The position numbers and the translations under genes are program-made. Positions 1 through 8,247 of a stretch of 64,000 bases of DNA are shown piece after piece. The notes below the pieces were generated by a model that was not told the DNA's origin, searched no databases, and was given only the letters and a program-made list of their open reading frames with translations. Every line of letters starts with the position of its first letter. The stretch's first letter is position 1. This stretch comes from Neorhizobium tomejilense (GTDB lineage Bacteria > Pseudomonadota > Alphaproteobacteria > Rhizobiales > Rhizobiaceae): assembly GCA_002968845.1 (NCBI GenBank), contig PVBG01000015.1, positions 91,279-155,278 of the forward strand, in the 5' to 3' direction.

Positions 1-42
1 TGCGGATGGTCGCTCGGATCCCCTCCAAATCCTGATGCGACG

Positions 43-70
43 CACGCGCGGCGTCCCCTCGCCGCGCGTG
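43..70 (+). other. Strong hairpin upstream of tssC40
   Basis: A perfect 10-bp inverted repeat (CACGCGCGGC at 43-52, GCCGCGCGTG at 61-70) encloses an 8-nt loop. No clean T-run follows; the nearest T-rich bases are at 82-89. It argues that 1-150 is at least partly non-coding, although the tssC40 frame stays open to the left edge of the window. It could be a weak terminator, an mRNA-stability hairpin or an attenuator between an upstream imp gene and tssC40. Confidence 0.5.
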
Positions 71-150
71 ACCCTCCCGCATTTGTTTTCACGCAGTTCC
101 GGACCGGCACAGGACTAGGCTTTTGTGGACTGACCGGATTTGACACCAGG

Positions 151-1545
151 ATGACGATGGGTTCTTGCACAGAATGGAGGCGTCGGGTGGACCGGCTGAT
201 CGCATTGATCGACGACGCCCTGAACCGCCAGGTGAACGCGATCCTGCATCACCCGGACTTCCAGGCCATGGAGGCCAGGTGGCGCGGCCTTGCCATGCTG
301 GTGCGCGCATCCGGACCGAGCGGCGATGTGAAGGTCAAGCTTCTGAGCATCAGTTCGCAGGAACTTGCGCGGAACATGGAACGCGCCTCGGATTTCGACC
401 AGAGCCATCTTTTCGAGTTGATCTATAGCCGCGAATTCGGCACGCCGGGCGGCGAACCCTACGGGCTGCTGATCGGCGACTACCACTTCTCGCCGAGCGA
501 GCCGCAAGGCGGAGACGCGGTCAGCCTCCTGACGCAGCTCGGCATGGTGGCTGCGGCCGCCTTCTGCCCCTTCGTTGCCGGTGCCTCGCCCCAGGCGATC
601 GGGCTTGAGGACTTTGACGAACTCGGCCGCGTCCAGGATTTTTCCTGGCTCGCCAACGATCCGACCCGTATCCGCTGGAACGCGCTTCGCGCCCGGGAGG
701 ACTCGCGTTTCCTTGGCCTCGTCGGCCCGCGAATCCTGATGCGCTCGCCGCTCGAGCCCTACGACCGTCGGCGCAATGACGGCTTTCCCTTCCGCGAGGA
801 GATCGCCGCGGACGGCAGTTCGCTGCTCTGGGGCAACGGCGCTTTCGCCTTCGGCGCCATCGTCATCCGCAATTTTATCGATTCCGGCTGGTTCGCCGAT
901 ATCCGCGGCGTCACCCAGGACAGGATCGACGGCGGTCTGTTGAGCACGTCGGAGCTACGCCCTTATGACTTCGGCACCGAAAGCAACGGGCTTTCAGCCC
1001 AGGCGCCGGTGGAAATCCGCCTGACGAGCGTTCAGGAGCAACAGTTCTGCGATCTCGGCCTGATCCCCGTCGCGACGACCTATCTCTCCGCCTCGGCGAT
1101 TTTCAACTCCAATCAGTCGCTGCACGCGCCGCCGCATTATTCCAGCGAGCATGCACGCCAGAACGCCCGGCTCGCCGCCATGCTGCAATACGTGCTCTGC
1201 GCCTCGCGCTTTTCGCATTACCTGAAGGTCATCATGCGCGACGAGATCGGCCAGCTCTCCGACGCCAACTCCATCCAGCGGAAGCTCGAGGACTGGCTGA
1301 CCGGTTATACGCTCGGCAATGACGACGCCGATCTTTCGCTGCGCACCCGCTTTCCCCTGCGTTCGGCCGGCATCACCGTCGCGGAAATCCCGGGAAAGCC
1401 GGGCACCTTCTCCTGCACCGTTCGCCTGCAGCCGCATTTCCAGCTCGACGACGTCTCCACGAGCTTCCACCTCATCGCCGACACCGCGAACCCGGACCAG
1501 ATCGTTCGCCGCCCCGTCGCCACTACCGAGAGGATGTCCGCATGA
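151..1545 (+). CDS. tssC40: T6SS sheath large-subunit paralogue TssC40 (ImpD)
   Basis: TssC/VipB family protein of 464 residues. TssC pairs with TssB to build the contractile cytoplasmic sheath. The N-terminal helix region with LHHPDFQ (residues 32-38) and a following WRGL is typical of the family. In Agrobacterium a second, divergent TssC (TssC40) is encoded just after tssB-tssC41 and before tagJ, and the downstream order here is the same, which supports calling this the paralogue rather than the main sheath protein. The start at 151 is uncertain: ATGs lie at 151 and 157, the Shine-Dalgarno is poor, and the frame is open to position 1. The gene overlaps tagJ by 4 bp. The main tssC and tssB should lie left of the window. 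Confidence 0.85.
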   Translation: MTMGSCTEWRRRVDRLIALIDDALNRQVNAILHHPDFQAMEARWRGLAMLVRASGPSGDVKVKLLSISSQELARNMERASDFDQSHLFELIYSREFGTPGGEPYGLLIGDYHFSPSEPQGGDAVSLLTQLGMVAAAAFCPFVAGASPQAIGLEDFDELGRVQDFSWLANDPTRIRWNALRAREDSRFLGLVGPRILMRSPLEPYDRRRNDGFPFREEIAADGSSLLWGNGAFAFGAIVIRNFIDSGWFADIRGVTQDRIDGGLLSTSELRPYDFGTESNGLSAQAPVEIRLTSVQEQQFCDLGLIPVATTYLSASAIFNSNQSLHAPPHYSSEHARQNARLAAMLQYVLCASRFSHYLKVIMRDEIGQLSDANSIQRKLEDWLTGYTLGNDDADLSLRTRFPLRSAGITVAEIPGKPGTFSCTVRLQPHFQLDDVSTSFHLIADTANPDQIVRRPVATTERMSA

Positions 1546-2372
1546 CGCTTTCCGAAAGCATCGCCAACCGCTTGAGCGACAATGCACTCGATGCTGCGCT
1601 CGACATGGCAAAGGCGCACCTGAAGTCCAATCCCTCGGACCAGGAGGCCCGCCACCTCTATATCGACCTGCTGGTGCTTGCCGGTGACTATGAGCGCGCC
1701 GACACCCAATGCAGCCTGGCCGTCACCTTCGCCCCCGACGCGACCATGGGCTTTGCCCTTCTGCGCAATCAGTTGCGCGGCATGGCGGCACGCGACGCCT
1801 GGTTCCGGAGCAGCGCCGTGCCGGAATTCCCTGGAGGGCCAAGCAATCTCGACAAGCTTGCGGTCCGCCTCGGCCTCGCCCACCGGATGCGGGATGAGAC
1901 CGATGCAAAGGAGATGCTCGCGGCCCTGGAAGATCAGCGCGGCGAATTTCCGATGCTCTGGAACGGCAAATGGGTTGCCGACTTCCGCGATCTCGATGAC
2001 CGGATCCCCCATGCCCTGGAAGTCATCATGACGGGCGGCGCCTATCTGTGGATCGACTATGCCAAGATCGCAACGGTGACGGTCGAACCGATTGCGAGGC
2101 CGCGCGACCTTGCCTTCCGGCGCGCCGAACTCTCATTGATAGACGGCGCCGTGGCGCCCGTGCTGCTGCCCGCCATCTATCATGGCACGGCGTCCGATCC
2201 AGCGCTGATCCTCGGCCGCGAGACGGACTGGATCGAAGAACCGACGGGGATCACCACCGGCCGCGGCCAGCGTTGTTTCCTTGCCGGAGACGAACTCGTC
2301 TCCTTCCACGATACCGAAAACCTCGAAACCGTCGCGACGGCGGCCCGTCGCAAGCAGGTCGTCCATGGCTGA
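1542..2372 (+). CDS. tagJ: T6SS accessory protein TagJ (ImpE)
   Basis: ImpE/TagJ family protein of 276 residues, helical and TPR-like in its first half (residues 10-90, for example DQEARHLYIDLLVLAGDYERAD), followed by the ImpE domain. In other systems TagJ contacts the sheath small subunit TssB and accompanies ClpV-type recycling; it is an accessory part present in a subset of T6SS. The start overlaps the tssC40 stop as ATGA and the end overlaps tssE by 8 bp, so the genes are probably translationally coupled. It is cytoplasmic: no signal peptide or membrane segment is seen. Confidence 0.85.
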   Translation: MTLSESIANRLSDNALDAALDMAKAHLKSNPSDQEARHLYIDLLVLAGDYERADTQCSLAVTFAPDATMGFALLRNQLRGMAARDAWFRSSAVPEFPGGPSNLDKLAVRLGLAHRMRDETDAKEMLAALEDQRGEFPMLWNGKWVADFRDLDDRIPHALEVIMTGGAYLWIDYAKIATVTVEPIARPRDLAFRRAELSLIDGAVAPVLLPAIYHGTASDPALILGRETDWIEEPTGITTGRGQRCFLAGDELVSFHDTENLETVATAARRKQVVHG

Positions 2373-2874
2373 CCCACTCGAACGCTACCGGCCGCGCGAC
2401 CGCATTCTTGCCCGCTCGATCCTCGACCGGCTGATCGACGAGGCACCGGATCGCGCCTTCGACGCACCGGCAAGCCTGGTCGACCAGGTGCGCGACATGC
2501 GGGAATCGATCCGCCGCGACCTGGAAGCCCTGCTCAACACGCGCCGCTGCCCGACCGCACCGCCGATCGTGCTCGGCGAACTCAAGGACGCGCTGGTGAG
2601 CTACGGGGTCGACGGCATGGTATCGGCCAACCTCGTGACGGACGAGGCCAAGCTCAAGCTCGCCCAGATGATCGAGCGCCGCATTTCGCTTTTCGAAACA
2701 CGCCTATCCGATGTTCGCGTAACGATCCTGAAGAGCCGGACGATGACGGAGCGGGCGCTGCGCATGCGCATCCAGGCGAGCTTTCGCCTGCATGAAGGCA
2801 TGCCGCCGATAAGCTTCGAATCCACGATCGATCCGTCGACGCAGCGGTTCCTGGTGGAGGCGGCGAATGGCTGA
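2365..2874 (+). CDS. tssE: T6SS baseplate protein TssE (gp25-like)
   Basis: Protein of 169 residues of the gp25/lysozyme-like baseplate family. TssE joins the TssF-TssG wedge and starts sheath polymerisation. The conserved segment normally reading FEPRL appears as FETRLSDVRV near residues 111-120, so the usual proline of the EPR motif is threonine here. The ATG at 2365 is chosen because it gives the usual MADPLERY-type start inside the tail of tagJ; upstream ATGs in the same frame would add a low-complexity Ser/Pro stretch that is only the tagJ shadow. It overlaps tssF by 8 bp. Confidence 0.88.
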   Translation: MADPLERYRPRDRILARSILDRLIDEAPDRAFDAPASLVDQVRDMRESIRRDLEALLNTRRCPTAPPIVLGELKDALVSYGVDGMVSANLVTDEAKLKLAQMIERRISLFETRLSDVRVTILKSRTMTERALRMRIQASFRLHEGMPPISFESTIDPSTQRFLVEAANG

Positions 2875-4645
2875 AGGCTTCCTCAACCGCTACAATGACG
2901 AATTGCTGGCGCTGCGCCAGCGGGCGGCGCGGTTTGCGGATGCGTTTCCGAAGATTGCCGGCCGCCTGCGCATGACCGGCGACGTCGCGGACGATCCGCA
3001 TGTGGAGCGACTGATCCAGAGCTTTGCCTATTCCGCCGCCCGCGTCCGCCAAAAGATCGACGACGAATTCCCGGAACTGACGGACGGACTGCTCGAAACG
3101 CTCTATCCGCATTATCTCGCACCGCTCCCCTCGATGAGCATCGTGCGCTTCAAGCCCAGCGGCACGCTTGCCTCGGTGCAGACAGTGCCCCGCCATACGG
3201 AAATCCTCGCCGAGCCGATCGGCGGCGAGGCCTGCCGGTTCCGCACCACCCAGGATGTCGATGTGGCGCCGATCGAGATCGCCGGTGCCGCATTGTCGGG
3301 CCAGCCGATCAACGCGCCGCTGTCTCCCTATTCCGGCGTTGCCGGCTGCCTGCGACTATCGGTCCGCACGCTCGACCCGCGCCAGCCCTTCGGAGCTCTC
3401 GGCGTCGGCAGACTGCGGCTGCATGTCCCGTCGCCCTGGCAGCAGGCCGTCGCGATCCACGAACTGCTTGCCAACCACACGCTCGGCATCGCGCTTGCAA
3501 AACACGCCGACGATCGCAACGCGATCTTCCTGCCGGCCCGGAACCTGAAGCCGGTCGGCTTCGAACCGGAACAGGCCATGCTGCCCTATCCGGCGCCGAG
3601 CTTCATCGGCTACCGGCTGCTGACCGAATTTTTTGCCTTGCCGCAGAAATTCCTGTTCCTCGACCTCGACGGGCTCGACGCCTGGAAGAGCGAAGCGCTG
3701 GAGATCTTCATCTATCTGGACGAGACGGACGCGAAGCTCGAACGCACCGTCTCGGCCCGCGATTTCACCCTCAATGCCACGCCGGTTGTCAACCTCTTCC
3801 GCCAGACCTGCGAGCCGATTTCGGTCGATGGTACCCGCACCGAATATCGCCTCCTGCCGGACGCCCGCCGTCAGAGGACGCGCGAAATCTATGCGGTCGA
3901 CCGCGTGCTCCTGACCGGCGCCCGCGGGCAGGAAGAATTCTGCCAGCCGTTCTTCGGCCGCTCGCAGCGGGCGGGCAACAGTGCCTCCTATTGGCAGGCC
4001 TATCGCCGCTTCGACGAGGACGGGACGAGCGACATAGATATCGCTTTCGTCGACCGCAATCGCCGCTTCGCGGGGCCGATGGATGCGGTGGCGAGCGTCG
4101 ATACGCTCTGCCTCAACCGCGACCTGCCGGAACAGCTGCCCTTCGGCGGCGGCCATCCTTTCCTGCAACTGGCTTCGGGCCATGAGGCGGTCGCCGGCGT
4201 CGAGGCGCTGATCCCGCCGACCCCCTCAGTCCGCATGAACGATCAGGACGGCCGCAACTGGCGGCTCGTGTCGCACCTGCTGCTCAATCACCTCTCCTTG
4301 TTCGACAAAGAGGGCGCGGCGCTGAAGGATATCCTGTCGCTCTATGCCTTCCGCGACAGCCCGGAAACCAAACAGCTCGTCGATGCGCTGATCCGCATCA
4401 AGGCCGGCAATTCGACGGCGCGGCTCGGCAGCGGTGGCATGGTGCCCGGCACCGAGATCGCGCTGGAATTCGATCCCGCCGCCATCGACCGGCCATCCGC
4501 CTTCCTGTTCGGCGCGGTGCTCGACCGTTTCTTCAGCCTCTACACCTCGGTCAACAGCTTCACCCGGCTGACCGTGTCGATGAAGGGGCAATCAAAACCC
4601 ATCGCCACCTGGCCGGCACGCGCCGCCGAGCGGCCATTGCTCTGA
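2867..4645 (+). CDS. tssF: T6SS baseplate protein TssF (VasA/ImpG)
   Basis: TssF/VasA/ImpG family protein of 592 residues, full length for the family. The N-terminus (MAEGFLNRYNDELLALR, then FAKIAGRL-like text and the DPHVERLIQSFAYSAARVRQKIDDEFPELTDGLLE region, residues about 45-80) is diagnostic. Two TssF with one TssG form the baseplate wedge that docks on TssK and the TssJLM membrane complex. It sits between tssE and tssG in the canonical order. A 21-bp gap follows before tssG. Confidence 0.93.
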   Translation: MAEGFLNRYNDELLALRQRAARFADAFPKIAGRLRMTGDVADDPHVERLIQSFAYSAARVRQKIDDEFPELTDGLLETLYPHYLAPLPSMSIVRFKPSGTLASVQTVPRHTEILAEPIGGEACRFRTTQDVDVAPIEIAGAALSGQPINAPLSPYSGVAGCLRLSVRTLDPRQPFGALGVGRLRLHVPSPWQQAVAIHELLANHTLGIALAKHADDRNAIFLPARNLKPVGFEPEQAMLPYPAPSFIGYRLLTEFFALPQKFLFLDLDGLDAWKSEALEIFIYLDETDAKLERTVSARDFTLNATPVVNLFRQTCEPISVDGTRTEYRLLPDARRQRTREIYAVDRVLLTGARGQEEFCQPFFGRSQRAGNSASYWQAYRRFDEDGTSDIDIAFVDRNRRFAGPMDAVASVDTLCLNRDLPEQLPFGGGHPFLQLASGHEAVAGVEALIPPTPSVRMNDQDGRNWRLVSHLLLNHLSLFDKEGAALKDILSLYAFRDSPETKQLVDALIRIKAGNSTARLGSGGMVPGTEIALEFDPAAIDRPSAFLFGAVLDRFFSLYTSVNSFTRLTVSMKGQSKPIATWPARAAERPLL

Positions 4646-4666
4646 CGAAAGGATTACGAACCGATC

Positions 4667-5731
4667 ATGGACCTTGCCACCCGCAAGCCTGACGCACCAT
4701 CCGGTGTCTTGTCTGGTGCCCCAGCGAACGCTCTCTCCGACCTGCTCGAACGCAACCCGGGCCGCTTCGAACCGGTGACGGCATTTCGCGTGGCGCAGGC
4801 GGCGGTCTCTGAATATCCAGGGCTGGAGCTGGATGTCTCATCCCATGTCGGCGTCTCTCCCGCACCGCTCGCGGTCAACGGCTTCAAGCGGAACGGCATG
4901 CGCGCGTCGGTCAAGAGCGCGCTTGCCGGCCTGATCGGCCCGCTCGGCTCCATGCCATCCGCTTATAACGAAATCATCCTTCGCGAAGAGCGCAACAGGT
5001 CGAAGGCTCTGGCAAGCTTCTTCGATCTTTTCAGCGCCCGCATGACCGAGCTGTTCGTCGATGCCTGCGAGAAATATCGCATCGCACGCCGGCTGCGCTG
5101 GAACGGCAACCGCAAGGACAATGCCTTCATCACGACCCTCCTTGCCCTGACCGGTTTTGGTACCAAAGGCCTGAGCGAACGAAGCGGCGTCGATGACGAT
5201 CTCGTCTTGCGCTTCTCCGGCTTTTTTGCCGCCCGCAATCGCAATGCGGCGAACCTGCGCGCGATGCTTGAGGAATTCAGCGGTCTGCCGATCGAAGTCG
5301 AGCTCTTTCGCGGCCGCTGGCTCACCATTCCGCAGGAGGAGCGCAGCCGTCTGGGCCAGCCGCGCGGCGTCCAACTCGGTATCAATGCCACCGCCGGCGC
5401 CGCTATCCGCGATTTCAGCGGCGGTTTCCGCATCGTCATCGGTCCACTCGGGTACGCCGATTATTTGTCCCTCGCGCCCGGCGGTCGCAACATCACCGAA
5501 CTCTTCGCACTCACGCGGCTTTATGTCGGTTCCGCTCTCGACTTCGATATTCAGGTCATCCTCAGGAAGGACGATGTCCCGTTCTGCCAGCTTGGCGGCG
5601 AAAAGGCCGGCGACCCGCCGCGCCTCGGCTGGAACAGCTGGGCGCGCGTCGCCCCGGCCGCGAAAGACAGCGGCGATGCGGTGATCGTCGAACGCCCGCG
5701 ACACTTGGAAGGAGGCGGACATGCGGCTTGA
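4667..5731 (+). CDS. tssG: T6SS baseplate protein TssG (VasB/ImpH)
   Basis: TssG/VasB/ImpH family protein of 354 residues. It carries the typical N-terminal FEPVTAFRVAQAA block (about residues 31-43) and a later FFDLFSARMTELF segment. It completes the TssF2G wedge and binds TssK. The ATG at 4667 lies about 14 bases behind an AAAGGA-like ribosome site, the largest gap in the otherwise overlapping operon. It overlaps fha by 11 bp. Confidence 0.92.
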   Translation: MDLATRKPDAPSGVLSGAPANALSDLLERNPGRFEPVTAFRVAQAAVSEYPGLELDVSSHVGVSPAPLAVNGFKRNGMRASVKSALAGLIGPLGSMPSAYNEIILREERNRSKALASFFDLFSARMTELFVDACEKYRIARRLRWNGNRKDNAFITTLLALTGFGTKGLSERSGVDDDLVLRFSGFFAARNRNAANLRAMLEEFSGLPIEVELFRGRWLTIPQEERSRLGQPRGVQLGINATAGAAIRDFSGGFRIVIGPLGYADYLSLAPGGRNITELFALTRLYVGSALDFDIQVILRKDDVPFCQLGGEKAGDPPRLGWNSWARVAPAAKDSGDAVIVERPRHLEGGGHAA

Positions 5732-6917
5732 ACTGCGTCAGATCGATGGTGACGATACGTCGCCAGCGGCAAGGAAATGGTACTTCGAACGCGGCCGACG
5801 CACGCTCGGGCGAGCGCCGGATTGCGATTGGCGGCTGCCGGAGGACCAGCGCTCGGTTTCCAAATTCCATTGCACGATCGAACGGGATCGCGACGGTTTC
5901 CTGCTGCATGATCAGAGCGCCAACGGATCGAAGGTCGATGGCCATATCGTCCATGAAGGAGAATCGGCAAGGCTCGCCGACCAGTCGATGGTCGAGGTCG
6001 GAAATCTGGCTTTCAAGGTCCGCATCTCCGGCGAACGGGATGAAGATCTGGAGGATCCCGATGCCGGGCTCCTGCTCAGCGACGAACCCCTGACCATCTC
6101 CGCCATCCTGGCGGATATCGCACCTGGAGGCCGCGCTGCCGGCGGCATTCTCGGCGAGCGCGTCGCGGAGGACTGGTCGATACTGGTCGCGACCGAGAAG
6201 GAGGGCTCCGGCTCATCCCGCAATGTCGAAATCGGCTGGAACGGCCCGCCCGAAATCGGGTCCGCCACCAACTTCCTTCCGGACGACTGGAATGCAGACG
6301 AAGGGTCTGACTACGGGAGCCGTCTGGAACATGGATCGGCCACCCATGTGTCCGCACCGGCACTGCGTGTCCGCCCCGTGGAGACATTGGAAACCGTCAA
6401 CGACAATATACCTCCGCCCGAGCCGTTGATCGATGATTTCCCGCGCCTCTCGATCGGCCGGACCGGCGAGCTTGCGGAGAGGCTGGAGCCATTGCTCGGC
6501 CGGCTCGATGAAGCCTTGGAAAACGCCTTTGCCATCTTCGATATGGAGCCCCCGCTACCATCTTCGGAGCCGGATATCTTTGGCCGCGGCCGCGAGGAGG
6601 CGCTCATCATCCGCGCCGAGGCCCTGCTTGACCGGCAGATGAGGCTCAATGCGGCGCTGGAAGAGCTTGTGCGGGAAGCCGGGCGGCAGATGGAACCGCG
6701 CGTCCTGGAAGCCCGGATCGATGCCGGGTCTCGCGGCCTTCGCTTCGGTTCCCGCGATCGGGACTATTGGCAGGCTTACAAGGCGCAATTCGAAAAGAAC
6801 GGCAGGACGCAATCGATCCGCGAGGTCTTTCGCGACGCAATGATGCGGGCGGCGGACAGCGGACAGCGCGAGGCCATGCCGAAAGGACGAAAGGGAAACG
6901 GCCGATATGAGGAATGA
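5721..6917 (+). CDS. fha: FHA-domain T6SS regulator Fha (ImpI/TagH)
   Basis: Protein of 398 residues with an N-terminal forkhead-associated domain (about residues 20-95) carrying the phosphothreonine-recognition signature LGRAPDCDWRLP, then SKFHC and NGSKVDG. The C-terminal part is the type VI FHA C-terminal helical region, joined by an acidic, disordered-looking linker. In Agrobacterium, Fha binds TssL phosphorylated by PpkA and activates secretion; TagF opposes it. The putative target threonine, kinase and phosphatase-like genes are all in this operon, so the whole switch is present. Cytoplasmic. Confidence 0.9.
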   Translation: MRLELRQIDGDDTSPAARKWYFERGRRTLGRAPDCDWRLPEDQRSVSKFHCTIERDRDGFLLHDQSANGSKVDGHIVHEGESARLADQSMVEVGNLAFKVRISGERDEDLEDPDAGLLLSDEPLTISAILADIAPGGRAAGGILGERVAEDWSILVATEKEGSGSSRNVEIGWNGPPEIGSATNFLPDDWNADEGSDYGSRLEHGSATHVSAPALRVRPVETLETVNDNIPPPEPLIDDFPRLSIGRTGELAERLEPLLGRLDEALENAFAIFDMEPPLPSSEPDIFGRGREEALIIRAEALLDRQMRLNAALEELVREAGRQMEPRVLEARIDAGSRGLRFGSRDRDYWQAYKAQFEKNGRTQSIREVFRDAMMRAADSGQREAMPKGRKGNGRYEE

Positions 6918-8247
6918 AAACCGGGTCGCCTGGAGCGAAGGCATGTTCCTGCGCGTGCAGCACTTCCAGCAGGCGGATCGCTGGACGGAAAGGCTGGTCC
7001 GCACCACCACGCGCGGGCTCGCCCCCTATCCCTGGGGTGTGTCCGAAATCGGCATCGACCGCAGCGCACTGGCGATCGGCCAGTTCGCTCTTTCCAACCT
7101 GCGTGGCATGATGCCGGACGGCACACCTTTCGAGGCCCCGATCGATGCCGATCTGCCGCCGCCGCTCGACCTCGACGAGAACACCAAGAACGCCATCGTC
7201 TATCTTGCCCTTCCCGCCCGCCAGCCCGGCAAAGCCGATGTGACGCTGAACGGCGGCGCAAAGCTCAACAGCGTCCGCCTCGTCGCCTCGCTTTACGAAG
7301 CACCCGATGCCAATGTCGAGACGGATTTCATGGCGCCGATCGATGTCGGCCGGCTCAGCATGCGTTATCTCAAAACCGGCGACGAACTCAGCGGATACGA
7401 GCTCGTCGGCCTCGCCCGGATTATCGAGGTGCGCTCCGACCGCGCCGTCATCCTCGATCCGGAATTCATCGCGCCGAGCCTCAACTGCGCGGCCGAGGCG
7501 CGCCTCACAGAGCTGATGACCGAACTGCTTGGCATCGTCCGCCACCGTGCGGAGGCGATCGCCGAAAGGATCGGCGATCCCACCATCCGCGGCACGGCGG
7601 AGGTCGGCGACTATTTCCTGCTGCAGATCCTCAATCGCGCCGATCCGATGCTGAAACATATCCTTTCCAATGCGACGCGCATCCATCCGATCGAATTCTA
7701 CGAGACCTGCATCCAGCTTGCCGGCGAGCTCGCGACCTTTACGACCGAGCGGAAGCGAGCGACCGATTTTCCGCCCTACCGGCATGACGACCTGAAGGCG
7801 ACCTTCGCAGCCGTCTTCGACGACCTGCGCGCATCGCTCTCCGCGGTTCTCGAACAGGCGGCCGTTGCAATCGAACTTGCCGAGCGCCGCCATGGCGTGC
7901 GCGTCGGCACGATCAACGATCGCTCGCTGCTCAAGGATGCCGGTTTCGTGCTGGCGGTGCGGGCAGAAATGTCGGCCGAGGATGTTCGCCGGAAACTGCC
8001 GGCCCAAATCAAGGTCGGTCCAGTGGAACGCATTGCCGATCTCGTCAACGTGGCACTGCCCGGTATTCCCGTCCGGCCGCTGCCGGTCCTGCCGCGCCAG
8101 CTGCCTTACCGATCCGGCACGATCTACTTCGAACTCGACACCAAGAATCCTCTCTGGAAGCAACTCGACACCTCGGGCGCCATCGCCATGCATCTTGCCG
8201 GCGATTTCCCGGGCCTCGAAATGGAACTGTGGGCCCTTAGAGAATGA
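6907..8247 (+). CDS. tssK: T6SS baseplate-membrane connector TssK (ImpJ)
   Basis: TssK/VasE/ImpJ family protein of 446 residues. The start MRNENRVAWSEGMFLRVQHF is the hallmark N-terminus (the usual form is V.W.EGMfL.PQHFQ). TssK trimers link the TssFG wedge to the cytoplasmic domains of TssL and TssM. The gene overlaps fha by 11 bp and tssL by 4 bp (ATGA). Confidence 0.93.
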   Translation: MRNENRVAWSEGMFLRVQHFQQADRWTERLVRTTTRGLAPYPWGVSEIGIDRSALAIGQFALSNLRGMMPDGTPFEAPIDADLPPPLDLDENTKNAIVYLALPARQPGKADVTLNGGAKLNSVRLVASLYEAPDANVETDFMAPIDVGRLSMRYLKTGDELSGYELVGLARIIEVRSDRAVILDPEFIAPSLNCAAEARLTELMTELLGIVRHRAEAIAERIGDPTIRGTAEVGDYFLLQILNRADPMLKHILSNATRIHPIEFYETCIQLAGELATFTTERKRATDFPPYRHDDLKATFAAVFDDLRASLSAVLEQAAVAIELAERRHGVRVGTINDRSLLKDAGFVLAVRAEMSAEDVRRKLPAQIKVGPVERIADLVNVALPGIPVRPLPVLPRQLPYRSGTIYFELDTKNPLWKQLDTSGAIAMHLAGDFPGLEMELWALRE

